6,095 nucleotides of DNA from an uncultured Terriglobus sp. (lineage in GTDB: Bacteria; Acidobacteriota; Terriglobia; Terriglobales; Acidobacteriaceae). The stretch is taken from the NCBI GenBank assembly GCA_937859825.1, contig CALMAP010000193.1, positions 7,254 to 13,348 on the forward strand, given 5' to 3'. The notes beneath the pieces were generated by a model. That model worked only from the letters and a program-made list of their open reading frames with translations, did not search any database and was not told the origin of the DNA. The position numbers were made by a program, and so were the translations under genes. Positions 1 through 6,042 of this stretch are shown here, piece by piece; the stretch's first letter is position 1; every line of letters starts with the position of its first letter.

Positions 1-102
1 AGCGTCACGCAGCACGACGCTGCCCTCGCCGAGGGTGATGCGTCCGCTCAGATCCAGAATCGTAACGCCGTCGACCTGGCGTGTGCTTACCTTCATGCTC
101 AT
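1..102 (-). CDS. STAS-domain anti-sigma factor antagonist (partial, N-terminus only)
   Basis: Only the first 34 codons lie in the window; the gene runs off the left edge. The visible protein begins MSMKVSTRQVDGVTILDLSG and continues RITLGEGS, the N-terminal beta-strands of a STAS domain as in SpoIIAA/RsbV-type antagonists. In that family the protein binds the anti-sigma kinase when unphosphorylated and so frees the sigma factor. The phosphorylated Ser/Thr of the family would lie beyond the window, so activity cannot be judged. The ATG at 102-100 is chosen because a strong Shine-Dalgarno (GGAGG, complement of 110-114) sits 7 bases upstream; an in-frame ATG two codons later (96-94) is a less well-spaced alternative. 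It lies 43 bases downstream of the RsbW-like gene on the same strand, so the two are probably co-transcribed as a kinase/antagonist pair. Confidence 0.85.
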   Translation of the reverse strand, partial: MSMKVSTRQVDGVTILDLSGRITLGEGSVVLRDA

Positions 103-145
103 TATCTTTCCTCCAGAGGTGGGCGCAACGTTTGAAGCGCCAAAA

Positions 146-592
146 CTAAGCGGGTGTTTGTTCCGTGGCACGGCGCTTGATCAGCGTGAGTTCCGTTCCA
201 GGAGAGAGTTGGCGAAAGTGTACCTCATCCATCAGGGCGCGCATCAGGAATACTCCGCGGCCTGAACTGCGCAGGATGTTTTCCGGCAGCAGCGGATCGG
301 GAAGAACCGCTGCATTGAAGCCGGTGCCTTCATCCTGAATGCGGATTGTGATGGTCTTGTTGTCAGACTCGAAGGACGCACGCACCTGCTTCTCACTGCT
401 GTAACTGTTTCCATGCAGTACGGCGTTTACGGTTGCCTCACGCACAGCCATGGCGATGTTGGCAGCATCGTCTTCATTGAAGCCATGCTTCGCGGCATAG
501 GTCTCCGCTTCCTGCTCCAGACGGTCGACGCTTGCCAGCGTTGAAGGGAGCGCGAGGTCCGTCCGGTCTGTCGAAAACTCTTCCAGATTCAT
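146..592 (-). CDS. RsbW/SpoIIAB-type ATP-binding anti-sigma factor (serine kinase)
   Basis: A 148-residue protein of the GHKL ATPase fold, the usual size for RsbW/SpoIIAB-like anti-sigma factors. The N box is at residues 52-61 (EATVNAVLHG, with the Mg-binding Asn56), the G1 box at 87-91 (DEGTG) and the G2 region at 110-117 (SGRGVFLM). Family knowledge: such proteins bind a sigma factor, or another target, and phosphorylate a STAS antagonist using ATP in the cytoplasm. Here the STAS partner is encoded directly downstream. The ATG at 592 is chosen because AAAGGA lies about 9 bases upstream and homology-like sequence begins there. An open frame continues upstream to 919 but would overlap the divergent gene at 813 and adds residues with no domain character. 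The stop is TAG at 146-148. No sigma factor gene is visible, so the target is unknown; some family members act in switches without a sigma factor. Confidence 0.9.
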   Translation of the reverse strand: MNLEEFSTDRTDLALPSTLASVDRLEQEAETYAAKHGFNEDDAANIAMAVREATVNAVLHGNSYSSEKQVRASFESDNKTITIRIQDEGTGFNAAVLPDPLLPENILRSSGRGVFLMRALMDEVHFRQLSPGTELTLIKRRATEQTPA

Positions 593-643
593 CGTCGGCA
601 GTCCTTTGCCGAACTCGCGCCGGCAGAAGATAGGTTTACCGGC

Positions 644-672
644 AGTGTGCTTGGACACACCGGGAATGTCAA
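644..672 (-). promoter_or_regulatory. Possible sigma-70-type promoter for the anti-sigma/STAS pair
   Basis: On the minus strand a perfect TTGACA (complement of 667-672) is followed after 17 bases by CACACT (complement of 644-649), a weak -10 matching 3 of 6 consensus bases. Transcription would start near 637, giving a leader of roughly 45 bases before the ATG at 592. A short inverted repeat, GTGTG-6 nt-CACAC (645-660), overlaps the -10 and spacer and could be an operator or chance. The -35 is strong and the -10 is poor. Confidence 0.4.
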
Positions 673-725
673 GATTACCTCGATTCCACGAGAAGCTACG
701 CACGAAGAAGCTCGATAGTTCCCGT

Positions 726-738
726 GCCGTGTGACGGC
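726..738. repeat. Short perfect inverted repeat in the divergent intergenic region
   Basis: GCCGT-GTG-ACGGC is a 5-base-arm palindrome with a 3-base centre, 75 bases upstream of the Mg-sensor-like gene. It could be a protein-binding site or a small hairpin in the operon leader; it is short enough to be chance. No convincing -35/-10 pair was found for the plus-strand operon. A TACACT at 773-778 is -10-like but lacks a properly spaced -35. Confidence 0.25.
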
Positions 739-794
739 TATGTTGTTGGCTAGGCCGTGCATACACGCAAGGTACACTGCCCATAGCTGCAACG

Positions 795-801
795 AAGGAG
801 G
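795..801 (+). promoter_or_regulatory. Ribosome binding site deciding the start of the MgtE_N/CBS gene
   Basis: AAGGAGG is a near-perfect Shine-Dalgarno 11 bases before the ATG at 813. It overlaps the in-frame GTG at 801, so that GTG cannot be the start and the first four codons of the longer frame are untranslated leader. Confidence 0.75.
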
Positions 802-812
802 TGCAACGGGCC

Positions 813-2081
813 ATGTCTGTCAAAACTGCTCGACGCTCCACCGTTGCAACTCTTCTGGGCAGATCGGTGCTCAGCGACACGGGCGCTGTGCGCGGCAAAA
901 TTGCAGAGTTTCTGCTCAATGGACCAAACGGCGCAACGCACGTTACCGACCTCGTCCTGACGGACAGTGGGCACCTGCGCGGGGAGCGAAAGTCCGTGCC
1001 GGTATGCCAACTTGGATTTCATCAGGACGGCACAATCCACCTCCGGGATGAAACGATCTTGACTCCGCTCGAGGAAAACCCTGCAACGGTTTACCTGGAG
1101 CGTGATCTGCTCGACCAGCAGATCATTGATGTTTCGGGCAGGAAGGTCGTCAGGGTCAACGACGTTGACCTTGTCTGGGAGGTCCACGACGAAGACACGT
1201 GCGACCTGCGTATTGCGGAAGTCGAAGTCGGCCTGCGTGGTGCGGCCAGGCGTCTGCTGAAGGGCCTTCCGCACGGCTTGGTCGAAGCAGTTGCGCAGAA
1301 GTTTCAGCCACGCGTCATCCCCTGGGAGTTCGTCGACCTGATTGATCGTGATCCGGCGCGAAGGGTGCGCCTGAAGATCGAGCACGACAAGCTGTCGAGT
1401 ATGCACCCCGCCGACATTGCCGACATTCTCGGTGAGCTCGGTCCAGCGGAACGTGACGCCGTCTTTACGTCGTTGAATGAGGAGATTGCCGCCGAGGCAT
1501 TGGAAGAGGTCGAGCCGAAGCTCCAGCGATCGTTGCTGGAGCACATGGAGTCCAGCCGTGCTGCCGACATTATTGAGGAGATGGATCCCGGTGCGGCTGC
1601 GGACCTTCTCTCCGAGTTGCCGGAGGAACGCTCTGACGCAATCCTCGAGCAGATGGAGCCTGAGGAGCGTCAGGAGGTCGAAGAGCTTCTTGAGTTCTCA
1701 GAAGACACGGCTGCCGGGCGCATGACCACCGATTACGTGGCATTGCCACTGGCAGCCAGCGTTGCGGATGCAATCAAAGCAATGCGCGACTTTGAAGGTG
1801 ACGTTGACCTGCTTACTGAAATTTTTCTTATCGATGAGCAAAACCGTCTCTGCGGAGTCGTGAATCTGGCCCGCATCCTCCTTGCAGATGGCGCGACAGA
1901 GCTGCGCAGTATTCAGGAAACGCGTATGCACTGCTGCAATCTGGAGACCACCGGGAAACAGATTGCCGAGCAGTTCGATAAATACAATCTGCGCTCACTA
2001 GGTGTACTCGACCAAGAGAACAGCTTGCAGGGCGTGATTTATGCAGAACATGTGATTGCACTGTTGCGAGAGAGGCGATAG
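813..2081 (+). CDS. Soluble PRC-barrel / MgtE_N / CBS-pair protein (MgtE-like Mg2+ sensor without membrane domain)
   Basis: A 422-residue cytosolic protein. Residues about 10-85 and 95-150 look like two PRC-barrel-type beta domains; the second holds DQQIIDVSGRKVVRVNDVDL (101-120). Residues about 195-300 form the acidic helical MgtE_N superhelix, starting SSMHPADIADILGEL and containing repeated A-D-I/L-L units. Residues about 297-420 are a CBS pair introduced by EDTAAGRMTTDYV, the same junction as in MgtE. In true MgtE (about 450 residues) a plug helix and five membrane helices follow; here the protein stops at ALLRERR, exactly where the plug helix would begin, and no membrane segment exists. 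Known for the family: MgtE_N and CBS domains bind Mg2+ and close the channel when Mg2+ is plentiful. Inferred role: Mg2+ sensor or regulator acting in trans, perhaps on the transporter encoded two genes downstream. It is the first gene of a tight operon. Automatic annotation would probably call it a magnesium transporter, which the sequence does not support. Confidence 0.9.
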   Translation: MSVKTARRSTVATLLGRSVLSDTGAVRGKIAEFLLNGPNGATHVTDLVLTDSGHLRGERKSVPVCQLGFHQDGTIHLRDETILTPLEENPATVYLERDLLDQQIIDVSGRKVVRVNDVDLVWEVHDEDTCDLRIAEVEVGLRGAARRLLKGLPHGLVEAVAQKFQPRVIPWEFVDLIDRDPARRVRLKIEHDKLSSMHPADIADILGELGPAERDAVFTSLNEEIAAEALEEVEPKLQRSLLEHMESSRAADIIEEMDPGAAADLLSELPEERSDAILEQMEPEERQEVEELLEFSEDTAAGRMTTDYVALPLAASVADAIKAMRDFEGDVDLLTEIFLIDEQNRLCGVVNLARILLADGATELRSIQETRMHCCNLETTGKQIAEQFDKYNLRSLGVLDQENSLQGVIYAEHVIALLRERR

Positions 2082-2086
2082 GCACG

Positions 2087-3160
2087 GTGCGCATCCTCTA
2101 TGCTGCTCCCATCTCCCCGAATGACTCCTCGGAGTACCGCCGCCTTGCATTGATCCGTGAAGGCCACGAACCGGTCGCGGTCAATCTGTACGACTACGGC
2201 CTGAAGAATCGCTTGCTTCACAAATTTGAACACCGTCTGGTTGCAGGGCCGGAGGTCGCCCGCTTCAATCGCGACCTGCTGCGCACGGCGCGGGAACACC
2301 GACCGGACATTCTTTGGTGTGACAAGGCGTTGTTTCTGCAGCCGAAGACCTTGGAGCGGTTCCGCGAACTCGGAATTCCGACCGTCAGCTACATGATTGA
2401 CAACTTCTTTGGTCCGAGGCGCGATCCGGGCTGGCGCCTTTACGCAAAGACACTTCCTTATTTCGACCTGCACTGCACGCAGCGTGACAGCAACGTTCGC
2501 GATTACCTTGCCGCAGGGGCCCGAGACGTAATCAAGATCCAGACCGCGTTTGAACCAACCGTTCACTTTCCTGCGGATGTGCCATTCACAGACGCGCAGC
2601 GCGACCGTGGGGTCTCCTTTATTGGGACCTCTTACGACCAGCGTGGCGCCATCCTCAGCCGGATGGCCGAGGATGGCCTGCCGATCGTCATCTCGGGTGG
2701 GGAACAGCACTGGCGCAGGGCGCTTACGCCTGCTGCATTCACAGCGCTTTACCGAGAAGGAGAACTTTACAACGAGCGTTACCGTTCCGCAATCTGGCGT
2801 TCCCGCATCAATCTGAGTTTTCTCACGCACTCCAACGCGGATGAGTTCGTGCACAAAAGTTTTGAGATCACGGCGTGCGGCGGCTTCCTGCTGGCGGAGC
2901 GTACCCCAGGCCACCTGGAGCGTTTTGTTGAAGACGAAGAAGCGGTCTTCTTTAACGGGTACGACGAACTTGTGGAGAAGGTGCGGCGCTACCTGCCGGA
3001 TGAGGCTGCGCGCAACCGCATCGCTCTCGCAGGGCAGAAGCGCGCCTGGAGCAGCGGGTATGACAACGACACGCAGGTGCGCCGTATTCTGCAACGCATC
3101 TCAAAACACATGAGCGGCACAGGGCACCAGCATGACGCCGGGCCGGCGGTGCGCGCTTGA
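2087..3160 (+). CDS. CgeB/YkvP-like glycosyltransferase (GT-B, Glyco_trans_1_2 type)
   Basis: A 357-residue soluble protein with the two-lobed look of a GT-B glycosyltransferase. The N-terminal Rossmann-like lobe starts MRILYAAP and includes PDILWCDKA (73-81) and GIPTVSYMIDNF (96-107). The C-terminal lobe starts near GVSFIGTSYDQR (175-186) and carries the characteristic donor-site stretch SFEITACGGFLLAERTPGHL (258-277), followed by the FVEDEEAVFF segment. This matches the CgeB/YkvP group, which is thought to move sugars onto surface or spore structures; donor and acceptor cannot be told from sequence. The GTG start at 2087 is five bases after the previous stop, with GAGAGAGG (2068-2075) inside the end of the upstream gene as the likely ribosome binding site. 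The end overlaps the next start by four bases. It has no signal peptide or membrane segment. Its position between two metal-homeostasis genes is unexplained; it may simply share the transcript. Confidence 0.85.
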   Translation: MRILYAAPISPNDSSEYRRLALIREGHEPVAVNLYDYGLKNRLLHKFEHRLVAGPEVARFNRDLLRTAREHRPDILWCDKALFLQPKTLERFRELGIPTVSYMIDNFFGPRRDPGWRLYAKTLPYFDLHCTQRDSNVRDYLAAGARDVIKIQTAFEPTVHFPADVPFTDAQRDRGVSFIGTSYDQRGAILSRMAEDGLPIVISGGEQHWRRALTPAAFTALYREGELYNERYRSAIWRSRINLSFLTHSNADEFVHKSFEITACGGFLLAERTPGHLERFVEDEEAVFFNGYDELVEKVRRYLPDEAARNRIALAGQKRAWSSGYDNDTQVRRILQRISKHMSGTGHQHDAGPAVRA

Positions 3161-4413
3161 AATTTTTTAAAAGCTGGCGGGTGCGCATTCTGTTCTTTCT
3201 CGCCGCGCTCGGGCCTGGCTTTATCACCGCGAACGTCGACAACGACGCTGGCGGCATTTTTACCTATTCGCAGGCAGGGGCGCAGTTCGGCTATTCCTTA
3301 CTGTGGACGATGCTGCCGATTACCCTGGCGCTGATCGTGGTGCAGGAGATGTGCGCGCGCATGGGTGCGGTAACGGGCAAGGGTCTGTCCGACCTCATTC
3401 GTGAGGAGTTCGGTCTGCGCATCACGGTCGTCTGCATGGTTCTGCTGGTGGTCGTCAATTTCCTGAATGTGGTCACAGAATTTGCAGGCATCGCAGGGTC
3501 GATGCAGTTGTTCCATGTAAGCAAGTTCATCAGCGTTCCAGCGGGCGCGCTTCTGGTCTGGGCACTGGTTGTGAAAGGCGATTACAAGGGCGTCGAGAAG
3601 GTCTTTCTTTTCGCCTCGGTCGTGTATCTGGCCTACATCATTGCCGGCGTACTCGGGCGGCCGGACTGGCATGCAGCCATGCTGGAAACAGTCAAGCTGC
3701 CCCCGCGTTCAGCATGGTCCGACCACGCTTACCTGTACGCGACCATTGCGGTCATCGGAACCACCATCACGCCGTGGATGCAGTTTTATCTGCAGTCCTC
3801 CGTGGTGGAAAAGGGTGTGACCGTGCGCCAGTACAAGGCGACCAGGCTCGATGTGGTTATTGGGTCAATCTTCACCGACGTCGTGGCTTGGTTCATCGTG
3901 GTAGTCTGTGCCGCAACTCTTTTCGTGCATGGAGTGCACAACATCAATGTGCCTGCAGACGCGGCAGAGGCGATGCGGCCCATCGCAGGCGACTATGCAT
4001 TTTTGCTCTTTGCTGCAGGGCTGTTCAACGCCTCACTGTTCGCTGCGTCGATTCTTCCCCTCACGACTGCGTACACGGTATGCGAAGGCCTTGGCTTTGA
4101 GAGTGGGCTGGACCGCAGTTGGAAACAGGCACCTGTCTTCTACTGGTTTTACACGCTGTTGATCGCATTCGGCGCGGGTGTGGTTTTGCTGCCGCATTTC
4201 AACATTGTGAGCACGGCGATTCTCTCGCAAGTACTGAATGGGCTGCTGTTGCCGGTGATCCTCTATTTCATGCTGCGACTGATCAACAACAAAGAGTTGA
4301 TGGGAGAGCACACCAACTCAACCTGGTTCAATGTTGTGGCGTGGACCACGGCTGGAATCGTGGTGGCGCTATCGTGTGCGCTGGTGTGGAACACCATTCA
4401 CCCGTCAGCTTAA
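3157..4413 (+). CDS. Nramp-superfamily divalent metal transporter, NRMT-like (probable Mg2+ transporter)
   Basis: A 418-residue inner-membrane protein with about 11 hydrophobic helices (roughly 11-37, 44-70, 90-115, 122-140, 149-167, 190-214, 232-258, 279-303, 326-346, 348-372, 391-412), as in the SLC11/Nramp fold. Helix 1 has GPGFITANVDNDAGG (19-33). Aligned to canonical Nramp, DPGN becomes D30-A-G-G33, so the Asp is kept but the metal-ligand Asn is Gly. Helix 6 has GTTITPWMQFYLQSS (201-215), so the canonical Met-Pro-His becomes Thr205-Pro-Trp207, losing the transition-metal-preferring Met and the His linked to proton coupling. These are changes of the kind reported for Nramp-related magnesium transporters (Eggerthella lenta protein, from memory). 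Mg2+ uptake is therefore favoured over Mn2+/Fe2+ (MntH) uptake, though selectivity is inferred. The start is TTG at 3157, sharing TTGA with the previous stop; an in-frame stop at 3133 and no other start codon above it limit the choice, with GTG at 3181 as the alternative. No strong ribosome binding site is seen, so translational coupling is likely. The stop is TAA at 4411-4413. Confidence 0.88.
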   Translation: MKFFKSWRVRILFFLAALGPGFITANVDNDAGGIFTYSQAGAQFGYSLLWTMLPITLALIVVQEMCARMGAVTGKGLSDLIREEFGLRITVVCMVLLVVVNFLNVVTEFAGIAGSMQLFHVSKFISVPAGALLVWALVVKGDYKGVEKVFLFASVVYLAYIIAGVLGRPDWHAAMLETVKLPPRSAWSDHAYLYATIAVIGTTITPWMQFYLQSSVVEKGVTVRQYKATRLDVVIGSIFTDVVAWFIVVVCAATLFVHGVHNINVPADAAEAMRPIAGDYAFLLFAAGLFNASLFAASILPLTTAYTVCEGLGFESGLDRSWKQAPVFYWFYTLLIAFGAGVVLLPHFNIVSTAILSQVLNGLLLPVILYFMLRLINNKELMGEHTNSTWFNVVAWTTAGIVVALSCALVWNTIHPSA

Positions 4414-4429
4414 GAGCGGTTGCAACGGA

Positions 4430-5425
4430 TTACTGTTCTCTTGAAGTGACGTACCCGGGCACCCAAAGCAGGGCGCGCCGCGACGCGCTGGCAGGAACGT
4501 CGGCGATGGACTGCCGTGCAGCCTCGGCATAAGCCCGGGCCGCATCCATGGCGTACTCTAGGGAACCGTGTCGCCTGAGAATCTCCAGGATCGTCCCGTG
4601 CTTGACGCGGCTGAAGTCGCCGTCTTCCAGCACGGTGCGAATCGCTTCACGGTCCGCGCCGGTACCGCGTTCCAAGGCGTGTATCACTGCGAGCGTGGCC
4701 TTGCCCTCGCGAAGATCGCTGGCCGCAGGCTTGCCGAGTACCTCGTCGGTAGCGGTCAGGTCCAGCACGTCATCGACAATCTGGAAGGCGATTCCAAGAT
4801 TGCGTCCGTACTCTCCGAGCTGCTCTTCGATCCCTGTCGGCGAGCTGGCCAGCGCCGCGCCAAGCTGCATGCTGACTTTGAACAAGCAGGCAGTCTTGCG
4901 GTAGATCAGGTCGAAGTATTCTTCTTCATTGATCAGCCGCCCAAGCTTCTCGATCTGGAGCAGTTCACCTTCCACCATCTGCTGCGTGAGAGTGATGAGC
5001 AGATCGAGTACATGGAAGTTGCGCTCCTGCAGGGCAGTATGAAAGCTCTGCATATAGAGCCAATCGCCCGCCAGCACGCACTTGGAAGCGCCCCAGGCCA
5101 CGTTGGCCGAGGGGCGTCCGCGCCGTGTCTTCGCATCGTCAATGATGTCGTCGTGAACGAGCGTCGCGGTGTGAAGCATCTCAACGACCGCACCCATGCG
5201 GATGCGGCTCTCTCCCGCGAAGCCAACACACTTCGCGGACAGAAGAAGCAGCAATGGACGAATGCGCTTGCCACCACCGGCCAGAAGGTACTGACCTATC
5301 TCCGTGATGACTTCGACGGGGGAGTTGGACTGCCGGGCGAACTCCGCCTCGACTGCTGCAAGGTCATCTCGGAGAAGATCAAAAACCTCGGCAGCCGACG
5401 CTAGGGAGAGCGGATTCACGTTCAT
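4430..5425 (-). CDS. Long-chain polyprenyl diphosphate synthase (octaprenyl/heptaprenyl type)
   Basis: A 331-residue trans-prenyltransferase that extends allylic diphosphates with isopentenyl diphosphate, most likely making the side chain of a respiratory quinone (menaquinone in this kind of organism). Visible hallmarks are GGGKRIRP (50-57), the first Asp-rich motif DDIID (92-96) within HTATLVHDDIIDD, the following RRGRP (101-105), and the second Asp-rich motif DDVLD (218-222) within GIAFQIVDD, all intact. The residue five before the first DDxxD is Ala87 rather than an aromatic residue, which in this family allows long products, as in IspB (ATLLHDD) and unlike short-chain farnesyl synthases. 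Product length cannot be fixed further. The ATG at 5425 has only a weak AGAG ahead of it. The gene is 40 bases downstream of yajQ on the same strand, so co-transcription is plausible. It converges on the transporter gene with a 16-base gap and no clear terminator between them. Confidence 0.92.
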   Translation of the reverse strand: MNVNPLSLASAAEVFDLLRDDLAAVEAEFARQSNSPVEVITEIGQYLLAGGGKRIRPLLLLLSAKCVGFAGESRIRMGAVVEMLHTATLVHDDIIDDAKTRRGRPSANVAWGASKCVLAGDWLYMQSFHTALQERNFHVLDLLITLTQQMVEGELLQIEKLGRLINEEEYFDLIYRKTACLFKVSMQLGAALASSPTGIEEQLGEYGRNLGIAFQIVDDVLDLTATDEVLGKPAASDLREGKATLAVIHALERGTGADREAIRTVLEDGDFSRVKHGTILEILRRHGSLEYAMDAARAYAEAARQSIADVPASASRRALLWVPGYVTSREQ

Positions 5426-5465
5426 CTGACTCTAACAGGCCCGCCAAGGATGGTGCAGACTCCGC

Positions 5466-5966
5466 CTAATTCGTACGGTAGTTGGTGAACTGAAGTTCTA
5501 CGCCGTAGTCTTTGCCCCGCAGCAAAGCGATAGCCTGCTGCAGCACGTCACGGTCCTTGGCGGAAATGCGAACGGTGTCGCCCTGGATGGATGCCTGGGC
5601 CTTCAGCTTGCTGTCTTTTACCGCCGCAGTAATCTTCTTCGCGGCGTCGGAAGGGATACCCTGCTTGAGCTTGATCTTCTGCCGCACCGAACTGTTTGCT
5701 GCCGGTTCGACTTTCTCGTATTCGAGATTTTTTAGCGACACGTTGCGCTTGACCAGCTTTTGCTGAAGTATCTCTGTAATTGCCTTCAGCGTGTACTCAT
5801 CCTGGGAAGCAAGCTGGATCACGTCACTCCCTTCCAGCGCCATGGTCGACTTTGAGTTCTTGAGATCGAAACGGGCGTTGACTTCCTTCTGGGCCTGATC
5901 GATCGCGTTCTTCACTTCCTGCACCTCGACTTTGCTGACTACGTCGAAGCTGTTGTCCTGTGCCAT
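5466..5966 (-). CDS. yajQ: YajQ-family nucleotide / cyclic-di-GMP-binding protein
   Basis: A 166-residue cytosolic protein matching YajQ along its whole length: NSFDVVSKVEVQEVKNAIDQ at 5-24 followed by the conserved ARFDLKNSKS (31-40), a central VRQKIKLKQGIPSDAAKKI (94-112), and the ending ELQFTNYRTN. The family has two tandem ferredoxin-like domains and is normally about 160-165 residues, so this copy is complete. Known for the family: nucleotide and RNA-type binding in E. coli YajQ, and a Xanthomonas member that binds cyclic-di-GMP and acts with a transcription factor. Whether this copy binds c-di-GMP is not visible from sequence. The start is ATG at 5966 with a purine-rich GAGAGGGAAGG just upstream; the stop is TAG at 5466-5468. 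It lies upstream of the polyprenyl synthase on the same strand. Confidence 0.95.
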   Translation of the reverse strand: MAQDNSFDVVSKVEVQEVKNAIDQAQKEVNARFDLKNSKSTMALEGSDVIQLASQDEYTLKAITEILQQKLVKRNVSLKNLEYEKVEPAANSSVRQKIKLKQGIPSDAAKKITAAVKDSKLKAQASIQGDTVRISAKDRDVLQQAIALLRGKDYGVELQFTNYRTN

Positions 5967-6042
5967 GTGCCTTCCCTCTCATTGCGGCTGCTGCCGCGCA
6001 AGCGTCTTCAAGTGAATGGATGCGGTGAAGAGCCATGCCGTT

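Noticed and set aside
801..812. GTG at 801 as the start of the MgtE_N/CBS gene
   Set aside because: The GTG overlaps the AAGGAGG Shine-Dalgarno, so it cannot be the initiation codon used from that site.
843..850. GTTGCAAC palindrome occurring at 843-850 and again at 4419-4426
   Set aside because: Two copies of an 8-base palindrome, one inside a coding region, with no shared context; consistent with chance.
593..919. Upstream in-frame extension of the anti-sigma gene to an ATG at 919
   Set aside because: It overlaps the divergent MgtE_N/CBS gene, adds residues with no domain character, and the internal ATG at 592 has a good ribosome binding site and matches the family's length.
750..1544. 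Open frame of 264 codons on the minus strand opposite the MgtE_N/CBS gene
   Set aside because: It is antisense to a clear domain-bearing gene, and its composition reads as a reverse-frame shadow with no recognisable motif.
2039..3094. Open frame of 351 codons on the minus strand opposite the glycosyltransferase
   Set aside because: Its length is striking, but it mirrors a well-supported glycosyltransferase in GC-rich DNA where antisense frames often stay open; no domain or ribosome binding site was seen.
4410..4444. TTAAGAG/CTCTTGA imperfect stem across the convergent gene ends as a bidirectional terminator
   Set aside because: A 7-base stem with one G-U pair and a 21-base loop, no GC-rich core and no T-run is too weak to call.
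4568..5404. Open frame of 278 codons on the plus strand opposite the polyprenyl synthase
   Set aside because: It is a shadow of a gene with all catalytic motifs intact and shows no family features of its own.
5824..6036. Minus-strand 70-codon frame overlapping the start of yajQ
   Set aside because: Most of it lies inside yajQ in another frame, and its low-complexity composition gives no support.
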